From Campylobacterales bacterium (lineage in GTDB: Bacteria; Campylobacterota; Campylobacteria; Campylobacterales; Sulfurimonadaceae), in contig JAFGVR010000127.1 in NCBI GenBank assembly GCA_016937915.1, forward strand, positions 1 to 6,045: DNA of 6,045 nt, written 5' to 3'. The notes under the pieces were generated by a model. It made no database searches. It had not been told where the DNA came from and worked only from the letters and a program-made list of their open reading frames with translations. This document shows positions 5,999 to 6,045 of the stretch, in pieces. The position numbers and the translations under genes were made by a program. Position 1 is the first letter of the stretch. Every line of letters begins with the position of its first letter.

Positions 5999-6045
5999 AT
6001 GTTAGATATTAACAATAAATTAACTACAGTGTTAAAACAGTCTAA
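5999..6045 (+). CDS. Start of a further gene, cut by the right edge
   Basis: ATG at 5999-6001 is preceded by AAAAGGG (5984-5990) at an eight-base spacing, which is a good ribosome binding site, and the frame stays open to the end. Fifteen residues are visible (MLDINNKLTTVLKQS), too few to identify a family. It lies 13 bases after the previous stop on the same strand, so it is probably the next gene of the hemN operon. Confidence 0.55.
   Translation, partial: MLDINNKLTTVLKQS

Overview
This is an AT-rich, densely packed stretch of ordinary bacterial chromosome. All genes lie on the + strand, with very short gaps or overlaps. Protein content and gene order (hemW-tatB-tatC-queA, then hemN followed by a two-[4Fe-4S], two-CCG-domain iron-sulfur protein) suggest a member of the Campylobacterota (former Epsilonproteobacteria), plausibly a Sulfurimonas-like organism. 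From memory, the first block has a counterpart in Campylobacter jejuni (around Cj0577c-Cj0580c) and the hemN / glpC-like pair has one in Helicobacter pylori (HP0665-HP0666). No search was run, so the genus is an inference.

Layout. Bases 2-481 are the C-terminal part of hemW, a radical-SAM-family heme chaperone cut by the left edge. A 59-base gap (482-540) holds a candidate promoter and an overlapping weak hairpin. Then come tatB (541-924), tatC (935-1753) and queA (1734-2771), separated by 10 bases or overlapping by 20, which looks like one operon. A 70-base gap (2772-2841) has a second candidate promoter that closely resembles the first. It leads into hemN (2842-4209, GTG start), an iron-sulfur CCG-domain oxidoreductase subunit (4219-5502), a three-helix membrane protein of unknown function (5506-5985) and the first 15 codons of another gene (from 5999). 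These appear to form a second operon.

How they fit together. TatB and TatC form the receptor part of the twin-arginine translocase, which exports folded, cofactor-bearing proteins; TatA is not in this window. QueA makes the queuosine precursor on tRNA. HemW and HemN belong to the same protein superfamily but serve different heme-related steps: HemN performs oxygen-independent coproporphyrinogen III decarboxylation, while HemW is thought to deliver heme. The iron-sulfur protein behind hemN resembles GlpC/GlcF/LutA-type electron-transfer subunits but has no flavoprotein partner in view. Its pairing with hemN is the most interesting functional question here.

There is no stretch over 300 bases without a gene. 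I saw no tRNA or rRNA gene, CRISPR array, insertion sequence, prophage or clear sign of recent transfer, and no evidence for a wholly new system. The points worth a second look are the shared promoter-like element, the hemN leader inverted repeat, the hemN / iron-sulfur pairing and the unknown membrane protein.
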